Under the pieces are notes generated by a model. That model had not been told where the DNA came from. It was given only the letters and a program-made list of their open reading frames with translations, and ran no database searches. The translations under genes and the position numbers were made by a program. From Pelomonas caseinilytica (lineage in GTDB: Bacteria; Pseudomonadota; Gammaproteobacteria; Burkholderiales; Burkholderiaceae_C): 64,000 bases of DNA. Position 1 is the stretch's first letter, and the number at the start of each line of letters is the position of its first letter. The stretch lies in contig NZ_JAJTWT010000001.1 of the NCBI RefSeq assembly GCF_021353235.1, forward strand, positions 434,001 to 498,000, written 5' to 3'. Positions 28,087 through 38,284 of the stretch are shown piece by piece.

Positions 28087-29451
28087 TCAATGCCAGCCCG
28101 TCAGACGGGCGGCAATGTCGTTGGTAAAGGCCAAGGCCATCATCAGCACCAGGATCAGCGCACCAGCGCGCTGCAGTTGCCGTTGCCACCATTCGGAGAC
28201 GGGGCGGCCGCTCAGACCCTCGAAAAGATGATACATGAGGTGCCCTCCATCGAGCATCGGCAGCGGCAGCAGGTTCAGCACCGCCAGGCTGAGGGAGATC
28301 CGGGCGAGGAATTCGAGATAGGGCACGAGGCCCGCGCGCGCCGACTGGCCCGCCGCGTCGGCGATCGCCAGCGGCCCGCCGAGGTTCTTGACCGAGGCCT
28401 GGCCCACCAGCATGCGCCCGAGCAGTTGCACCGTCGTCGCCGCCATGTCCCAGCTCTGCTGCGCGCCGCGCCACAGGCCATCGCCGAAGCCATGGCGGAC
28501 GAAGACGCGCTCGGGCAGCGAGCCCACGCCGATCTCGAGCCGGGCGATGCGCTGACCGCCGTCCTCCACCATGCGCGGCACCGGCCGGAGTTCGACCGCC
28601 TGCCCCGCCCGTTGAACCTGCCACAGCATGGGACGCGGCTGCTCGCCGTCATGGGAGCGGCGGATAGCGTCGCGGAGGAAGCCGGCATCGGGCACGCCCT
28701 GGCCGTCGATGGACAGCACGCGGTCGCCGGCCAACAGGCCGGCCGCGGCGCCCGGGCCGCCCGGTGCAACCTGCTGGATCAGCGGCTCCTGCAGCGGCAC
28801 CAGGCCGATCTCGCCGGCCAGGCGAGCGTCCGGCGCACGGCCGGCCAGGCGCTCGGTGTCCAGGCGCAGGGAACGGGCTCCATGGCCTTCGCCCTCGGTG
28901 ACGGAAAGGTGCAGAGGCTCGGCGAGGGCCTGCGCGCGGGCGACGGCGGCCTGCAGGTCGGGCAGGGACTCGATCTCGTCCCACTGCTGGCCGTCGGCAG
29001 ACACGGCGCGCACCCAGTCGCCGGCATGCACGCCGGCGCGCTCGGCCAGGGAGCCGGCCGGCGGCGTGCCCAGCACGGCCTTGGGCACCTCGCTGCCCAG
29101 CCAGGCGACGACGGCGAACAGGAGGATGGCGAGCACCCAGTTGGCCGCGGGGCCGGCCGCGACGATGGCGGCCCGCTGGCGCAGCGGGCGCTGGTTGAAG
29201 GCCTGCTCGCGCTCCTGCGGAGCGACGGCGCCGTCGCGCTCGTCGAGCATGCGGACATAACCACCGAGCGGCAGGGCGCCAAGCGTGAACTCCGTGCCGT
29301 CGCGGCCGATGCGGCGCCAGATCACCCGGCCGAAGCCGATGGAGAAGCGCAGCACCTTGACTCCGCAGGCGCGGGCGACGCGATAGTGGCCCCACTCATG
29401 GACCGCGATCAGCAGGGCCAGGGCGACGAGGAAGGCGACGAGGGTGGTCAC
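28087..29451 (-). CDS. rseP: Site-2 zinc protease RseP
   Basis: 454 aa from a GTG at 29451 (GTGA overlap with the dxr stop). The zinc motif HEWGH lies at residues 18-22 in the first membrane helix; the second motif [12 protein letters not shown] is near residue 395. Two PDZ regions lie between ([39 protein letters not shown]). It cleaves the anti-sigma factor RseA inside the membrane in the envelope stress response and also clears signal peptides. Its position between dxr and bamA is conserved. Confidence 0.96.
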   Translation of the reverse strand: MTTLVAFLVALALLIAVHEWGHYRVARACGVKVLRFSIGFGRVIWRRIGRDGTEFTLGALPLGGYVRMLDERDGAVAPQEREQAFNQRPLRQRAAIVAAGPAANWVLAILLFAVVAWLGSEVPKAVLGTPPAGSLAERAGVHAGDWVRAVSADGQQWDEIESLPDLQAAVARAQALAEPLHLSVTEGEGHGARSLRLDTERLAGRAPDARLAGEIGLVPLQEPLIQQVAPGGPGAAAGLLAGDRVLSIDGQGVPDAGFLRDAIRRSHDGEQPRPMLWQVQRAGQAVELRPVPRMVEDGGQRIARLEIGVGSLPERVFVRHGFGDGLWRGAQQSWDMAATTVQLLGRMLVGQASVKNLGGPLAIADAAGQSARAGLVPYLEFLARISLSLAVLNLLPLPMLDGGHLMYHLFEGLSGRPVSEWWQRQLQRAGALILVLMMALAFTNDIAARLTGWH

Positions 29452-30614
29452 AGCAGTTGGCGTGCGTGGGCGCGGGCCCGGGCGTCGAGGTCGAGCAGCG
29501 CCTCGATGCTGGCGCAGTCGCCCGGCTGAACGTCCGCCAGGCATTGCGAGTTGACGGCGTGGATGCGGTCGAAGCGCAACCGGCCGTTCAGGAAGGCGTC
29601 CACGGCGACCTCGTTGGCCGCGTTCAGCACCGTCGTGCTGCCCTCCGGCCCGCGCAGCGCGTGCCAGGACAGGTGCAGGCCCGGGAAGCGGGCGGCGTCG
29701 GCCTCCTCGAAGCTGAGGTTGGGCGTGGTCAGCAGGTCGAGGCGGCTGGCGCCCGAGACGATGCGCTCGGGAAAGGACAGCCCGTAGGCGATGGGCACGC
29801 GCATGTCCGGGGTGCCGAGCTGGGCGAGCACGGAATGGTCGCGGCAGACCACCATGGAGTGGATGATGCTCTGCGGGTGGATCAGCACCCGGATCTGCTC
29901 GGGCGCAAGGCCAAAGAGCCAGCGCGCCTCGATGACTTCCAGCGCCTTGTTCATCATCGTGGCCGAGTCGACCGAGATCTTGCGGCCCATGACCCAGTTG
30001 GGATGGGCGCAGGCCTGGTCGGGGGTCACGTCGGCCAGCGTGGCGGGGTCGCGCTGGCGGAAGGGGCCGCCGGAGGCCGTCAGCACGATGTGGTCGATGC
30101 GGTCGTGCCAGGTGGCCCGGTCCTCGGGCAGGCACTGGAAGATGGCCGAATGCTCGCTGTCGATGGGCAGCAGCGTCGCGCCGCCCTCCTCCACCGCATG
30201 CATGAAGAGGGCGCCGCCGACGACGATGGCCTCCTTGTTGGCCAGCAGCAGGCGCTTGCCGGCGCGGGCCGCGGCGATGGCCGGCGCGAGGCCCGCGGCC
30301 CCGACGATGGCGGCCATCACCGTGTCGACGTCCGGGTGGGCGGCGATCTCCGCGAGCTTGTCGGCGCCGTCCAGCACCTCGGTGCGGCTGCCCGCCTCGC
30401 GCAGGCGCTCACGCAAGCGCGCCGCGGCCTCGCGGCCGGGCATGACCGCCAGCCGCGGCTGCCACTGCAGGCACTGGGCGAGCAGTTCGTCGACACGGCT
30501 CATCGCGCTCAGGGCGACGACCTCGTAGCGTTCGGGATGCCGGGCGATGACGTCCAGCGTGTTGACGCCGATGGAGCCGGTCGAGCCGAGCACGCAGACG
30601 CGTTGGCGTTTCAT
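29448..30614 (-). CDS. dxr: 1-deoxy-D-xylulose 5-phosphate reductoisomerase
   Basis: 388 aa from ATG 30614, which overlaps the cdsA stop (ATGA). NADPH-binding GSTGSIG lies at residues 10-16. The active-site segments [33 protein letters not shown] and [19 protein letters not shown] are intact. It makes 2-C-methyl-D-erythritol 4-phosphate, the committed step of the MEP isoprenoid pathway; ispG of the same pathway lies further along in this window. Confidence 0.98.
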   Translation of the reverse strand: MKRQRVCVLGSTGSIGVNTLDVIARHPERYEVVALSAMSRVDELLAQCLQWQPRLAVMPGREAAARLRERLREAGSRTEVLDGADKLAEIAAHPDVDTVMAAIVGAAGLAPAIAAARAGKRLLLANKEAIVVGGALFMHAVEEGGATLLPIDSEHSAIFQCLPEDRATWHDRIDHIVLTASGGPFRQRDPATLADVTPDQACAHPNWVMGRKISVDSATMMNKALEVIEARWLFGLAPEQIRVLIHPQSIIHSMVVCRDHSVLAQLGTPDMRVPIAYGLSFPERIVSGASRLDLLTTPNLSFEEADAARFPGLHLSWHALRGPEGSTTVLNAANEVAVDAFLNGRLRFDRIHAVNSQCLADVQPGDCASIEALLDLDARARAHARQLL

Positions 30615-31447
30615 AGGGAAATCAGGGCGAGGGCCAGAGGAAAGACCGGCATCAGGGCGTCGATGCGGTCGAGCACCCCGCCGTGGCCGGGCAGCAGGTT
30701 GCTGCTGTCCTTGGCGCCGGCCGCCCGCTTGACCAGGGATTCGAAGAGGTCGCCGACCACGCTCATGGCAGCCAGGAAGACCAGCGCCAGCAGCGACACC
30801 CAGCCATGGCGCTGAACCAGCAGGGTGTAGAGGCTGGGAGAGTCGACGCCGAAGCGCACGTCGATGAAATGCACCCACACGACGCCCAGTAGCAGGACGC
30901 CGAGCTGGCCCGCCCACACGCCCTCCCAGCTCTTGCCCGGGCTGATGGCCGGCGCCAGCTTGCGCTTGCCGAAGGCGCGTCCGCCGAAGTAGGCGGCGAT
31001 GTCGGCCGCCCACACCAGGCAGAACACCGACAGGATGAAGTTGATGCCATGCACCTTGGCCTGCACGATGGCCAGCCAGGCTCCCCACAGCAGCAGGGCG
31101 CCGAGGGCCAGCCGGGCGCCCCGAGCCACCTGCGGCCAGCCGGCCGGACCGGCACGCAGCGCGAAGGCGCCGCCCAGCACCCACACGGCCGTCGCCAGCC
31201 ACCAGACCCAGGGCGGCGGTGCGTTCATGCCGCCGATCAGCAGGGTCCAGACGCAGGCCAGGGCCAGGGCCACGCCACCCGCGACGGCGCCCGTACCGGG
31301 CAGGCCGTTGAGGCGCATCCATTCCCAGCCGGCTGCGCCCATCATGACGACGGTCACCCAGGCGAAGGGCCAGGGCGAGGGCTGGAAGAGCACCGGCAGC
31401 AGGACGGCCAGCAGCACAACGGCGGTGATGACGCGGGTCTTGAGCAT
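30611..31447 (-). CDS. cdsA: Phosphatidate cytidylyltransferase
   Basis: 278 aa, about eight predicted membrane helices. The C-terminal CDP-DAG synthase signature [20 protein letters not shown], followed by VLDRIDAL, is complete. It makes CDP-diacylglycerol, precursor of all phospholipids, at the inner membrane. It lies 14 bp after uppS and is coupled to dxr by a 4-nt overlap. Confidence 0.97.
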   Translation of the reverse strand: MLKTRVITAVVLLAVLLPVLFQPSPWPFAWVTVVMMGAAGWEWMRLNGLPGTGAVAGGVALALACVWTLLIGGMNAPPPWVWWLATAVWVLGGAFALRAGPAGWPQVARGARLALGALLLWGAWLAIVQAKVHGINFILSVFCLVWAADIAAYFGGRAFGKRKLAPAISPGKSWEGVWAGQLGVLLLGVVWVHFIDVRFGVDSPSLYTLLVQRHGWVSLLALVFLAAMSVVGDLFESLVKRAAGAKDSSNLLPGHGGVLDRIDALMPVFPLALALISL

Positions 31448-31461
31448 GGCGGACCTCGGCC

Positions 31462-32205
31462 TCAGGCCGCCGCGCTGGCGGCGTCTTTCACGCCCCCGAA
31501 GCGGCGGTCGCGTTCATGGAAGGCGGCGATGGCCGCGTCGAGCTCGCGCTCGCCGAACTCGGGCCAGAGGCAGTCGGAGAAGACGAACTCGGTGTAGGCC
31601 ACCTGCCAGAGCAGGAAGTTGCTGATGCGCACCTCGCCGCCCGTGCGGATGAAGAGGTCGGGGTCGGGCGCATGGGCCATGGCCATGAAGCCCGACAGCG
31701 CGGCTTCGGTCAGCTCCTCAGGCTTGAGGCCGGCGGCGATGGCCTTGCGGCAGGCCTGCACGATGTCCCAGCGACCGCCGTAGTTGAAGGCGACGTTGAG
31801 TGTGAGCTTGGAGTTGTGCGCCGTGCTCGTCTCGGCCTCGTTCCAGGCATTGCGCAGCTTGTCGGACACCGCGTCGCGGTCGCCGACGATGCGGATGCGC
31901 ACGCCCATGGCGCCCATCTTGGCCAGGTAGCGGCTGACGGCGGCAAGCACCAAGCCCATCAGGCCCGAGACCTCGTCGCTCGGGCGCTTCCAGTTCTCGC
32001 TGGAAAAGGCGAAGACGGTGAGGTGCTCGATGTCGCGGTCGATGCAGGCCTGGACGATCTTGACCAAGCTGTCCACGCCGGCCTTGTGGCCGAAGAAGCG
32101 CGGCAGGAAGCGCTTCTTGGCCCAGCGGCCGTTGCCATCCATGACGATGGCGACGTGGCGCGGCGGCGCGGGACGGTCTTGCGCCACGGTGGGGAGCGCG
32201 CTCAA
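31462..32205 (-). CDS. uppS: Undecaprenyl diphosphate synthase
   Basis: 247 aa from a TTG start at 32205 overlapping the frr stop (TTGA). No ATG lies between it and the catalytic [16 protein letters not shown] motif (Asp23), so TTG is the only sensible start. Other marks are [45 protein letters not shown] and AYTEFVF. It makes the C55 lipid carrier used for peptidoglycan and O-antigen. The C-terminus is slightly Ala-rich. Confidence 0.96.
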   Translation of the reverse strand: MSALPTVAQDRPAPPRHVAIVMDGNGRWAKKRFLPRFFGHKAGVDSLVKIVQACIDRDIEHLTVFAFSSENWKRPSDEVSGLMGLVLAAVSRYLAKMGAMGVRIRIVGDRDAVSDKLRNAWNEAETSTAHNSKLTLNVAFNYGGRWDIVQACRKAIAAGLKPEELTEAALSGFMAMAHAPDPDLFIRTGGEVRISNFLLWQVAYTEFVFSDCLWPEFGERELDAAIAAFHERDRRFGGVKDAASAAA

Positions 32206-32762
32206 ACCGCGAGGATCTCGGCTTCCTTGGCCGAGACGAGCTTGTCGATCTCGGCGATCACCTTGTCGGTGAGCTTCTGGAGTTCGTCGAGGCTGCGGCG
32301 CTCCTCGTCCTCGCCGATCTCCTTGTCCTTGAGCAGCTTCTTGGCCTGCTCGTTGGCGTCGCGGCGCAGGTTGCGCACGGCCACCTTGGCGTCCTCGCCG
32401 ACGTTGCGCACAACCTTGGTCAGCTCCTTGCGGCGCTCCTCGGTCAGCGGCGGCATGGGCACGCGGATCAGGTCGCCCTGGGCCGAGGGATTCAGGCCGA
32501 GGTCGCTCTCGCGGATGGCCTTCTCGATCTTGGCGCCCATGCCCTTTTCCCAGGGCTGCACGGAGATGGTGCGGGCGTCGAGCAGGCTGACGTTGGCGAC
32601 CTGGCTGATGGGCACCTGGGACCCGTAGTAGTCGACGTGGACCTGGTCGAGGATGCCCGGGTGGGCGCGACCCGTGCGGATCTTGTGCAGTTCGTTCTTC
32701 AGCGCCTCGACGGACTTGGCCATCTTGGCCTCGGCATTCTTCTTGATGTCAGCGGTGCTCAT
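32202..32762 (-). CDS. frr: Ribosome recycling factor
   Basis: 186 aa from ATG 32762, the standard size; longer upstream frames have no family match. It has [27 protein letters not shown] (shown here split by domain), [30 protein letters not shown] and a C-terminal three-helix bundle. With EF-G it splits the post-termination ribosome. It lies 26 bp after pyrH. Confidence 0.98.
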   Translation of the reverse strand: MSTADIKKNAEAKMAKSVEALKNELHKIRTGRAHPGILDQVHVDYYGSQVPISQVANVSLLDARTISVQPWEKGMGAKIEKAIRESDLGLNPSAQGDLIRVPMPPLTEERRKELTKVVRNVGEDAKVAVRNLRRDANEQAKKLLKDKEIGEDEERRSLDELQKLTDKVIAEIDKLVSAKEAEILAV

Positions 32763-32788
32763 GATCTGTCTCTCGGAGAAAGTTGGCG

Positions 32789-33499
32789 TCAGACGTGGAC
32801 CAGGGTGCCTTCGTCCTCGCCCTGCACGACGCGCTTGAGCGCGCCCGGCTTGAAGATGCTGAACACCTTGATCGGCAGTTTCTGGTCGCGGCACAGCGCG
32901 AAAGCGGCGCCGTCCATGACCTGCAGGTTGCGCGTGATGGCCTCGTCGAAGCTGATGCGCGAATAGCGCTTGGCCTCGGGGTCCTTCTTGGGGTCGGCGG
33001 TGTAGACGCCGTCGACCTTGGTGGCCTTGAGCACGATCTCGGCGCCGATCTCGGCGCCGCGCAGCGCGGCGGCGGTGTCGGTCGTGAAGAAGGGATTGCC
33101 GGTGCCGGCCGCGAAGACGACAACCTTGCCCTCTTCCAGGTACTGCAGCGCCTTGGGCCGCACATAGGGCTCGACGACCTGCTCGATGGCGATGGCCGAC
33201 ATCACGCGGGCCGTCATGCCTTCCTGGCGCATGGTGTCGGCCAGGGCGAGGGAGTTCATCACCGTGGCCAGCATGCCCATGTAGTCGGCCGTGGCGCGGT
33301 CCATGCCGACCGAGCCGCCGGCCACGCCGCGGAAGATATTGCCGCCGCCGATGACCACCGCCACCTCCACGCCCATCTGCGTCACCTCGCGGACCTCCTG
33401 CACCATGCGCACGATGGTCGCGCGGTTGATGCCGTAGGCGTCGTCGCCCATCAGGGCTTCGCCGGAGAGTTTGAGCAGGATGCGCTTGTACGCGGGCAT
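32789..33499 (-). CDS. pyrH: UMP kinase
   Basis: 236 aa from ATG 33499, which begins the conserved [17 protein letters not shown]; the ATG at 33556 would extend into the terminator region. Amino-acid-kinase motifs are [31 protein letters not shown] and [14 protein letters not shown]. It phosphorylates UMP to UDP and is usually hexameric and allosteric (GTP, UTP). It lies between tsf and frr. Confidence 0.98.
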   Translation of the reverse strand: MPAYKRILLKLSGEALMGDDAYGINRATIVRMVQEVREVTQMGVEVAVVIGGGNIFRGVAGGSVGMDRATADYMGMLATVMNSLALADTMRQEGMTARVMSAIAIEQVVEPYVRPKALQYLEEGKVVVFAAGTGNPFFTTDTAAALRGAEIGAEIVLKATKVDGVYTADPKKDPEAKRYSRISFDEAITRNLQVMDGAAFALCRDQKLPIKVFSIFKPGALKRVVQGEDEGTLVHV

Positions 33500-33545
33500 G
33501 GGTGTCCTCGGAAATTCGGGGGGCCTTTCGTGGCCCGGAAGTTTA

Positions 33546-33568
33546 AAGGGCGCCAACTTGGCGCCCTT
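33546..33568 (-). terminator. Hairpin terminator/attenuator after tsf
   Basis: On both strands AAGGGCGCC pairs with GGCGCCCTT around a 5-nt AACTT loop. On the minus strand it is followed by TTTAAACTT. It lies 17 nt after the tsf stop and before pyrH, so it may lower read-through into pyrH. Confidence 0.65.
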
Positions 33569-33585
33569 GTCATTTGCAACGGTCT

Positions 33586-34479
33586 TTACTGACCCTTTGC
33601 AGCCGCCACCTGGGCGGCCACCTCGGCCGCGAAGTCGTCGACCTTCTTCTCGATGCCCTCGCCCACGACGTAGAGCGTGAAGCCCTTGACGGTGGTGTTG
33701 GCCGACTTCAGGTAGGCGCCGACGGACTGCTTGCCGTCCGCGGCCTTCACGAAGACCTGGTCGAGCAGGCTGACTTCCTTCAGGAACTTCTGCACCGAGC
33801 CTTCCACCATCTTGGCGACGATGTCGGCCGGCTTGCCGGATTCGGCCGCCTTTTCTTCGGCGATCTTGCGCTCCTTGGCGACCAGTTCGGCCGGCACGTC
33901 GGCGCCCGACAGCGCAGCCGGCTTCATGGCGGCGATGTGCATGGCCACGTCCTTGGCGGCAACGGCGTCGCCGTCGAACTCCACCAGCACGCCGATGCGG
34001 GTGCCGTGCAGGTAGGCGGCCAGCTTGGTGTCGGCGTAGCGCACGAAGCGGCGGATGGTCATGTTCTCGCCGATCTTGCCGATCAGGCCCTTGCGCACGT
34101 CTTCCACCGTCGGGCCGAAGCCTTCCTGCGACAGCGGCAGGGCCGACAGGGCGGCCACGTCGGCCGGGTTGTGCTCGGCGACCAGGCCGGCCAGCGCGCC
34201 GACGAAGGCCAGGAAGGCGTCGTTCTTGGAGACGAAGTCGGTCTCGCAGTTGACTTCGATCAGGGCGCCGTTGCCGCCGACGACGGCGGACGACACCACG
34301 CCTTCGGCGGTGATGCGCGAGGCGGCCTTGCCGGCCTTGTTGCCCAGCTTGACGCGCAGGATCTCTTCCGCGCGGGTCAGGTCACCGTCGGCCTCGGTCA
34401 GGGCCTTCTTGCACTCCATCATCGGGGCGTCGGTGCGGGCGCGCAGCTCGCCCACCATGCTTGCAGTGATTGCAGCCAT
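33586..34479 (-). CDS. tsf: Elongation factor Ts
   Basis: 297 aa from ATG 34479 with GAGAG just upstream; the ATG at 34515 is out of family. Signature motifs are [23 protein letters not shown], then [16 protein letters not shown] and KNMTIRRF-like [13 protein letters not shown]. It exchanges GDP on EF-Tu. It follows rpsB, with a hairpin between them. Confidence 0.98.
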   Translation of the reverse strand: MAAITASMVGELRARTDAPMMECKKALTEADGDLTRAEEILRVKLGNKAGKAASRITAEGVVSSAVVGGNGALIEVNCETDFVSKNDAFLAFVGALAGLVAEHNPADVAALSALPLSQEGFGPTVEDVRKGLIGKIGENMTIRRFVRYADTKLAAYLHGTRIGVLVEFDGDAVAAKDVAMHIAAMKPAALSGADVPAELVAKERKIAEEKAAESGKPADIVAKMVEGSVQKFLKEVSLLDQVFVKAADGKQSVGAYLKSANTTVKGFTLYVVGEGIEKKVDDFAAEVAAQVAAAKGQ

Positions 34480-34503
34480 TTCTCTCTCCAGATTTCGGTT
34501 GGC

Positions 34504-34527
34504 AAAAGGGGCCATGACGGCCCCTTT
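34504..34527 (-). terminator. Hairpin terminator/attenuator between rpsB and tsf
   Basis: AAAGGGGCC (34505-34513) pairs with GGCCCCTTT (34519-34527) around an ATGAC loop. On the minus strand the stem ends in TTTT then GCC. It lies 21 nt after the rpsB stop, probably acting as a partial terminator that sets the rpsB:tsf ratio. Confidence 0.7.
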
Positions 34528-34548
34528 CAGATGCAGGGCGGAAGGGGC

Positions 34549-35295
34549 TCAGGCCTCTTCGGAAACCTCGACGAACTCGTCGCCGGCGGGAGCGACGGCG
34601 GCCAGCACGTCGGCGGTGGCGTTGGCCTTGCCTTCGAGCACGGCGTCAGCCACGGCGCGGGCGTACAGGGCCACGGCCTTGGCGGAGTCGTCGTTGCCGG
34701 GGATGACGTAGTCGATGCCCTCGGGCGAGTGGTTGGTGTCGACCACGCCGATGACGGGAATGCCCAGCTTCTTGGCCTCGGCCACGGCGATCTTGTGATA
34801 GCCCACGTCGATGACGAACATGGCGTCCGGCAGGGCCGTCATGTCCTGGATGCCGCCGATGTTCTTCTCGAGCTTGGCGATCTCGCGCTGGAACAGCAGG
34901 GCTTCCTTCTTGATGGCGGGCTGGGTGCCGGCCTCGACCTGGGCCTGCATGTCCTTCAGGTTCTTCAGCGAACCCTTGACCGTCTTGAAGTTGGTCAGCA
35001 TGCCGCCGAGCCAGCGCTGGTCGACGTAGGGCATGCCGGCACGCTGGGCTTCAGCGGCGATGAACTCGCGGGCCTGGCGCTTGGTGCCGATCATCAGGAT
35101 GGTGCCGCGCTTGGCCGACAGCTGGCGGATGAACTTCATGGCCTCGTTGAACGCGGGCAGCGTCTTCTCGAGGTTGATGATGTGGATCTTGTTGCGATGG
35201 CCGTAGATATACGGGGCCATCTTGGGGTTCCAGAAGCGGGTTTGGTGGCCGAAATGGACGCCGGCTTCCAGCATCTCGCGCATCGTGACAGACAT
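34549..35295 (-). CDS. rpsB: 30S ribosomal protein S2
   Basis: 248 aa. It has [26 protein letters not shown] (split), [47 protein letters not shown], and [28 protein letters not shown] lies 9 nt before the ATG. It binds the 30S body late in assembly. It is the first gene of the rpsB-tsf-pyrH-frr run and has a long structured leader. Confidence 0.98.
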   Translation of the reverse strand: MSVTMREMLEAGVHFGHQTRFWNPKMAPYIYGHRNKIHIINLEKTLPAFNEAMKFIRQLSAKRGTILMIGTKRQAREFIAAEAQRAGMPYVDQRWLGGMLTNFKTVKGSLKNLKDMQAQVEAGTQPAIKKEALLFQREIAKLEKNIGGIQDMTALPDAMFVIDVGYHKIAVAEAKKLGIPVIGVVDTNHSPEGIDYVIPGNDDSAKAVALYARAVADAVLEGKANATADVLAAVAPAGDEFVEVSEEA

Positions 35296-35350
35296 GGGTC
35301 TTGCTCCGAAGGTTGGGTCTAAAATCCGGCCCGAATTGCGCTGCAGCAGC

Positions 35351-35368
35351 TTGAAACGCCTGTTTCAA
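35351..35368 (-). promoter_or_regulatory. Hairpin in rpsB leader
   Basis: TTGAAAC pairs with GTTTCAA around a GCCT loop (7-bp perfect stem), 56 nt upstream of the rpsB start and flanked by two CTGCAG hexamers. It may be part of an S2-responsive leader; rpsB leaders autoregulated by S2 are known in gammaproteobacteria. No U-tract follows, so it is not a terminator. Confidence 0.35.
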
Positions 35369-35465
35369 CTGGCCTGCAGACCGCAACACCTTTGAGTGGC
35401 CGGTTTGCGATTCCGCTGCGACAGACAGGCGCCGAAGAGCTCAGCCCCACATCCCTCACAACGTC

Positions 35466-35514
35466 TTTTGCCGAAGCGATGGACCGCTCCAAAGAAGCTG
35501 ACCCTCCGGCAAAA
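35466..35514 (-). promoter_or_regulatory. Long-range dyad at 5' end of rpsB leader
   Basis: TTTTGCCG (35466-35473) pairs with CGGCAAAA (35507-35514), 8 bp with a 33-nt loop. The predicted transcription start near 35514 coincides with the first paired base, so this would be a 5'-terminal stem that could protect or regulate the mRNA. Confidence 0.35.
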
Positions 35515-35520
35515 CCCCTG

Positions 35521-35549
35521 AGTATACATAAGCCCATGGCCCATCCCAG
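35521..35549 (-). promoter_or_regulatory. Candidate rpsB promoter
   Basis: On the minus strand CTGGGA (35544-35549) and TATACT (35521-35526) are separated by 17 nt. The -10 matches at 5/6 and the -35 at 3/6. The -10 is the most AT-rich hexamer between the two genes. Confidence 0.45.
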
Positions 35550-35603
35550 CCGACGCTGCGCCGCCGCGCCCGCCGACTCCAGCCCCGCAACCGCCTGCCG
35601 GGT

Positions 35604-36869
35604 GTGTCGGTGAGCCGCAGCGTCGCGGTGGTGGGCGCCGGGCTCGCAGGCGTCGCCACGGCCTATGAACTCGCCGCCCTCGGCTGCCGCGTGCAGGTGT
35701 TCGAGCGCGGCGGGAGCGTGGCCGAAAGGGCCAGCTTCGCGAGCAGCGCCCTGCTCTGCCCCTTCCTGCCCGGGCTCGACGCCAATCCGCCGCCAGCGCC
35801 GCTGGCCTGGCGCTGGCGCCGCTGGCGCGCCGGCCGCCAGGGTGGCCAAGGCGCCTCGGCCCTGGCGGCGTTGAGCCAGTTCGGCCTGGCCCGCACGGCG
35901 GAGCTGCGTCATGCCCTCGGCCTGGACGACGAAGCCGCCGACGGCCTGCTGCTGGCCCTTGCCGACGGCAAGCGCATGGCTGCGGCGCAGGCCCGGCTCG
36001 AAGGCTGGCAGGCCCTCGGGCTGCAGGTCGAGCTGCTCGACGCCGACGAGGCGCGCCGGCGCGAGCCGGGCCTGAGCGGCGAGGCAGCGCTGGCCGGTGC
36101 CCTGGCCCTCGGCGGGGGCGGCGCCGGCAATGCGCGCCTCTTCGCCCAGCAGTTGCGCCACCAGGCCCAGCGGCTGGGCGCAGGATTCCGCTTCCACACC
36201 ACGGTGAGGGCCATCACGACCGAAGGCGCCGCCGTGACCCTGCGCCACGAATACACCCCGCCGCCCGAGGCGCCGGCGCGCGACCTCGGCACAGCCGAAC
36301 GCGAGGCCAGCGACACCCAGCCGCTGGCGGTGGGCGTGCAGGACGAGCGCTTCGACGCCGTCGTGCTTTGCAACGGCCTGGACGCCCCCGCCCTGCTCGG
36401 CCGCCGTCTGCCCCTGGCCGCATTGCATGAGAGTTCGGTGACGGCCCCGCTGCGCGTGCTGGAAGCCCATCCCGACCTTGGCCCCAGGGCGGGCTGGATC
36501 GACGGCGACCGCGGCCTGTCCGTCGCGCGCATCGGCCAGCGCGTGCGCGTGACCGGCGGCCTGGCCGTGACCTCGACCGGGGGCCGGACGATTCCCGACT
36601 TCGAGGCCTTGCATCGGGGCCTGCAGCATTGGTTCCCCGGCTCGGTGCTGCACCAGCAGGTGCAGCAGGGCCAGAGCCGGCGCGCCGTGACGCCTGACGG
36701 CCTGCCGGTACTCGGCGCCACCGGCCGTGCGGGCCTGTGGCTCAACCTCTCGCCGGGCGGCCGAGGCTGGGGCGTGGCGGCCGGCGCCGCGCAATGGCTC
36801 GCCCAGCAGATCACAGGGCAGCCCAATGCCCTGGATCTGACCACCCTCGGCCCTCAGCGCCTGGCCTGA
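35604..36869 (+). CDS. FAD-dependent oxidoreductase (D-amino-acid dehydrogenase-like)
   Basis: 421 aa from a GTG at 35604 (a second in-frame GTG lies at 35610); there is no in-frame ATG nearby. The N-terminal dinucleotide motif is VAVVGAGLAGVATAYELAALGC, then VFERGGS, followed by a DAO fold with SEGA-like GEAALAGALALGGGG. The C-terminal FAD motif is GLWLNLSPGGRGWGVAAGAAQW. There is no signal peptide. It is DadA-like in layout, but the substrate cannot be read from sequence. It is followed 41 bp later by nnrDE on the same strand, divergent from rpsB. Confidence 0.82.
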   Translation: MSVSRSVAVVGAGLAGVATAYELAALGCRVQVFERGGSVAERASFASSALLCPFLPGLDANPPPAPLAWRWRRWRAGRQGGQGASALAALSQFGLARTAELRHALGLDDEAADGLLLALADGKRMAAAQARLEGWQALGLQVELLDADEARRREPGLSGEAALAGALALGGGGAGNARLFAQQLRHQAQRLGAGFRFHTTVRAITTEGAAVTLRHEYTPPPEAPARDLGTAEREASDTQPLAVGVQDERFDAVVLCNGLDAPALLGRRLPLAALHESSVTAPLRVLEAHPDLGPRAGWIDGDRGLSVARIGQRVRVTGGLAVTSTGGRTIPDFEALHRGLQHWFPGSVLHQQVQQGQSRRAVTPDGLPVLGATGRAGLWLNLSPGGRGWGVAAGAAQWLAQQITGQPNALDLTTLGPQRLA

Positions 36870-36910
36870 AGCCGCCCACCGGGCGGCCAACAGGCCCTAA
36901 GCTCACGGGC

Positions 36911-38263
36911 ATGCGCGCCCTGCTGCCCACGACCGCAACCCTGCCCCTCTTCGACGTGGCGGCCAGCCGGCGCATCGAAGCCCGTGCCCTCGTCCATTCG
37001 CCCGACCTGATGGAGCGCGCCGGCCTGGCGGTCGCCAAGCTGGCACTGGCCACGCGGCGTGGCGACGGTCCCGTCTGGGTGGCCTGCGGCCCCGGCAACA
37101 ACGGCGGCGACGGCCGGGTGGCGGCCCGGCGCCTGGCCGAAGCGGGGGTGCCGGTCCACATCGGCAATGAAGCACCGACCCATCCGTCCTTGGCCATCGA
37201 CGCCCTGCTCGGCCTCGGCCTGAACCGCGCCCCCACCGCCGCGATGCTGGCCACCTTCGCGGCCCTTCAGGCCTGCGGCGCTCCCATCCTGGCGGTCGAC
37301 CTGCCCAGCGGCCTGCTGGCCGACACGGGCCAGCCCGCAGGCGCCCGCGCCGTGCGGGCCGACCACACCCTGACGCTGCTGACGCTCAAGCCCGGCCTGT
37401 TCACCGGCGAGGGCCGGACCCACTGCGGCCGGATCTGGTTCGACGACCTCGGCATCGCCCCCGACGAGCCGGCGACGGCCGACCTGCTCGGCCCCTCGCC
37501 TGCACCGGCGCGCAGCCCCACCAGCCACAAGGGCAGCCACGGGCAGGTGGTGGTCGTTGGCGGCGCCCCGGGCATGCAGGGCGCCGCGCGGCTCGCCGCG
37601 CGCGCGGCCCTGGCCAGCGGCGCCGGACGGGTCTACGCCGAGTTGCTCGGCGTGGCGGACGACGAGCCCGCCGACCCCGGCCGCCCCGAACTGATGCGTG
37701 GGCGCGCCACGGTGCTGCCGCAGGCGGTGGGCGTGGTCGGCTGCGGAGCCGGTGCGCGCATCGCCGACGCGCTGCCGCATCTGTTGAAGGCCCTGCCACG
37801 GCTGGTCATCGATGCCGACGCCTTGAACGCCATCGCCGCGGAACCGGCGCTGCACGGCCTGCTGCGCGCCCGCCCCGTCGGCTCGACGGTGCTGACGCCC
37901 CATCCGCTCGAAGCCGCGCGCCTGCTGGGCCGCGACACGGCAGCGCTGCAGGCCGATCGGCTCGGAGCTGCCCGCGAGCTGGCCGACCGGCTGGCCTGCA
38001 CCGTCGTGCTCAAGGGATCGGGCAGCGTCATCGCCTCCCCCCGCGAGCGGCCGGCCTTGTGCGCGAGCGGCGGGCCGGCCCTGGCCACCGCCGGCAGCGG
38101 CGACGTGCTGGCCGGCTGGCTGGGCGGGCTCTGGGCCCAGCAGCCGGACGCCAGCGCCCATGCCATCGCCTGCGCGGGCGTGGACACCCACGCCCGTGCG
38201 GGCGAAGTGCCGGGCGTCCTGCGGGCGGGCGATCTCGTCGAGCGGCTGGCCGGCCACGCCTGA
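36911..38263 (+). CDS. nnr: Bifunctional NAD(P)H-hydrate epimerase/dehydratase
   Basis: 450 aa from ATG 36911; the longer frame from 36737 lies within the previous gene. The N-terminal YjeF epimerase domain (about 1-200) has VACGPGNNGGDGRVAARRL and AVDLPSGLLADTGQ. The C-terminal ribokinase-like dehydratase domain has KGSHGQVVVVGGAPGMQGA, TVLTPHPLEAARLLG, VVLKGSGSVI and ATAGSGDVLAGWLGG. It repairs damaged NADHX/NADPHX. This two-domain form is the usual bacterial one. It is convergent with rnr, 21 bp away. Confidence 0.95.
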   Translation: MRALLPTTATLPLFDVAASRRIEARALVHSPDLMERAGLAVAKLALATRRGDGPVWVACGPGNNGGDGRVAARRLAEAGVPVHIGNEAPTHPSLAIDALLGLGLNRAPTAAMLATFAALQACGAPILAVDLPSGLLADTGQPAGARAVRADHTLTLLTLKPGLFTGEGRTHCGRIWFDDLGIAPDEPATADLLGPSPAPARSPTSHKGSHGQVVVVGGAPGMQGAARLAARAALASGAGRVYAELLGVADDEPADPGRPELMRGRATVLPQAVGVVGCGAGARIADALPHLLKALPRLVIDADALNAIAAEPALHGLLRARPVGSTVLTPHPLEAARLLGRDTAALQADRLGAARELADRLACTVVLKGSGSVIASPRERPALCASGGPALATAGSGDVLAGWLGGLWAQQPDASAHAIACAGVDTHARAGEVPGVLRAGDLVERLAGHA

Positions 38264-38284
38264 CGCCACCGTCCGCCGGCGGCC

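Larger units (their letters stand above)
35296..35603. promoter_or_regulatory. 308-bp intergenic region: rpsB leader and promoters
   Basis: No gene is supported. On the minus strand the promoter at 35521-35549 would give an rpsB leader of about 220 nt with two clear dyads (35351-35368 and 35466-35514). The remaining 55 nt, before the FAD oxidoreductase start at 35604, are GC-rich with no clear plus-strand promoter. Short plus-strand frames here lack any family feature. Confidence 0.5.

Noticed and set aside
35392-35613. 73-codon plus-strand frame upstream of the FAD oxidoreductase
   Set aside because: Overlaps the rpsB leader and promoter, no family similarity or ribosome-binding site.
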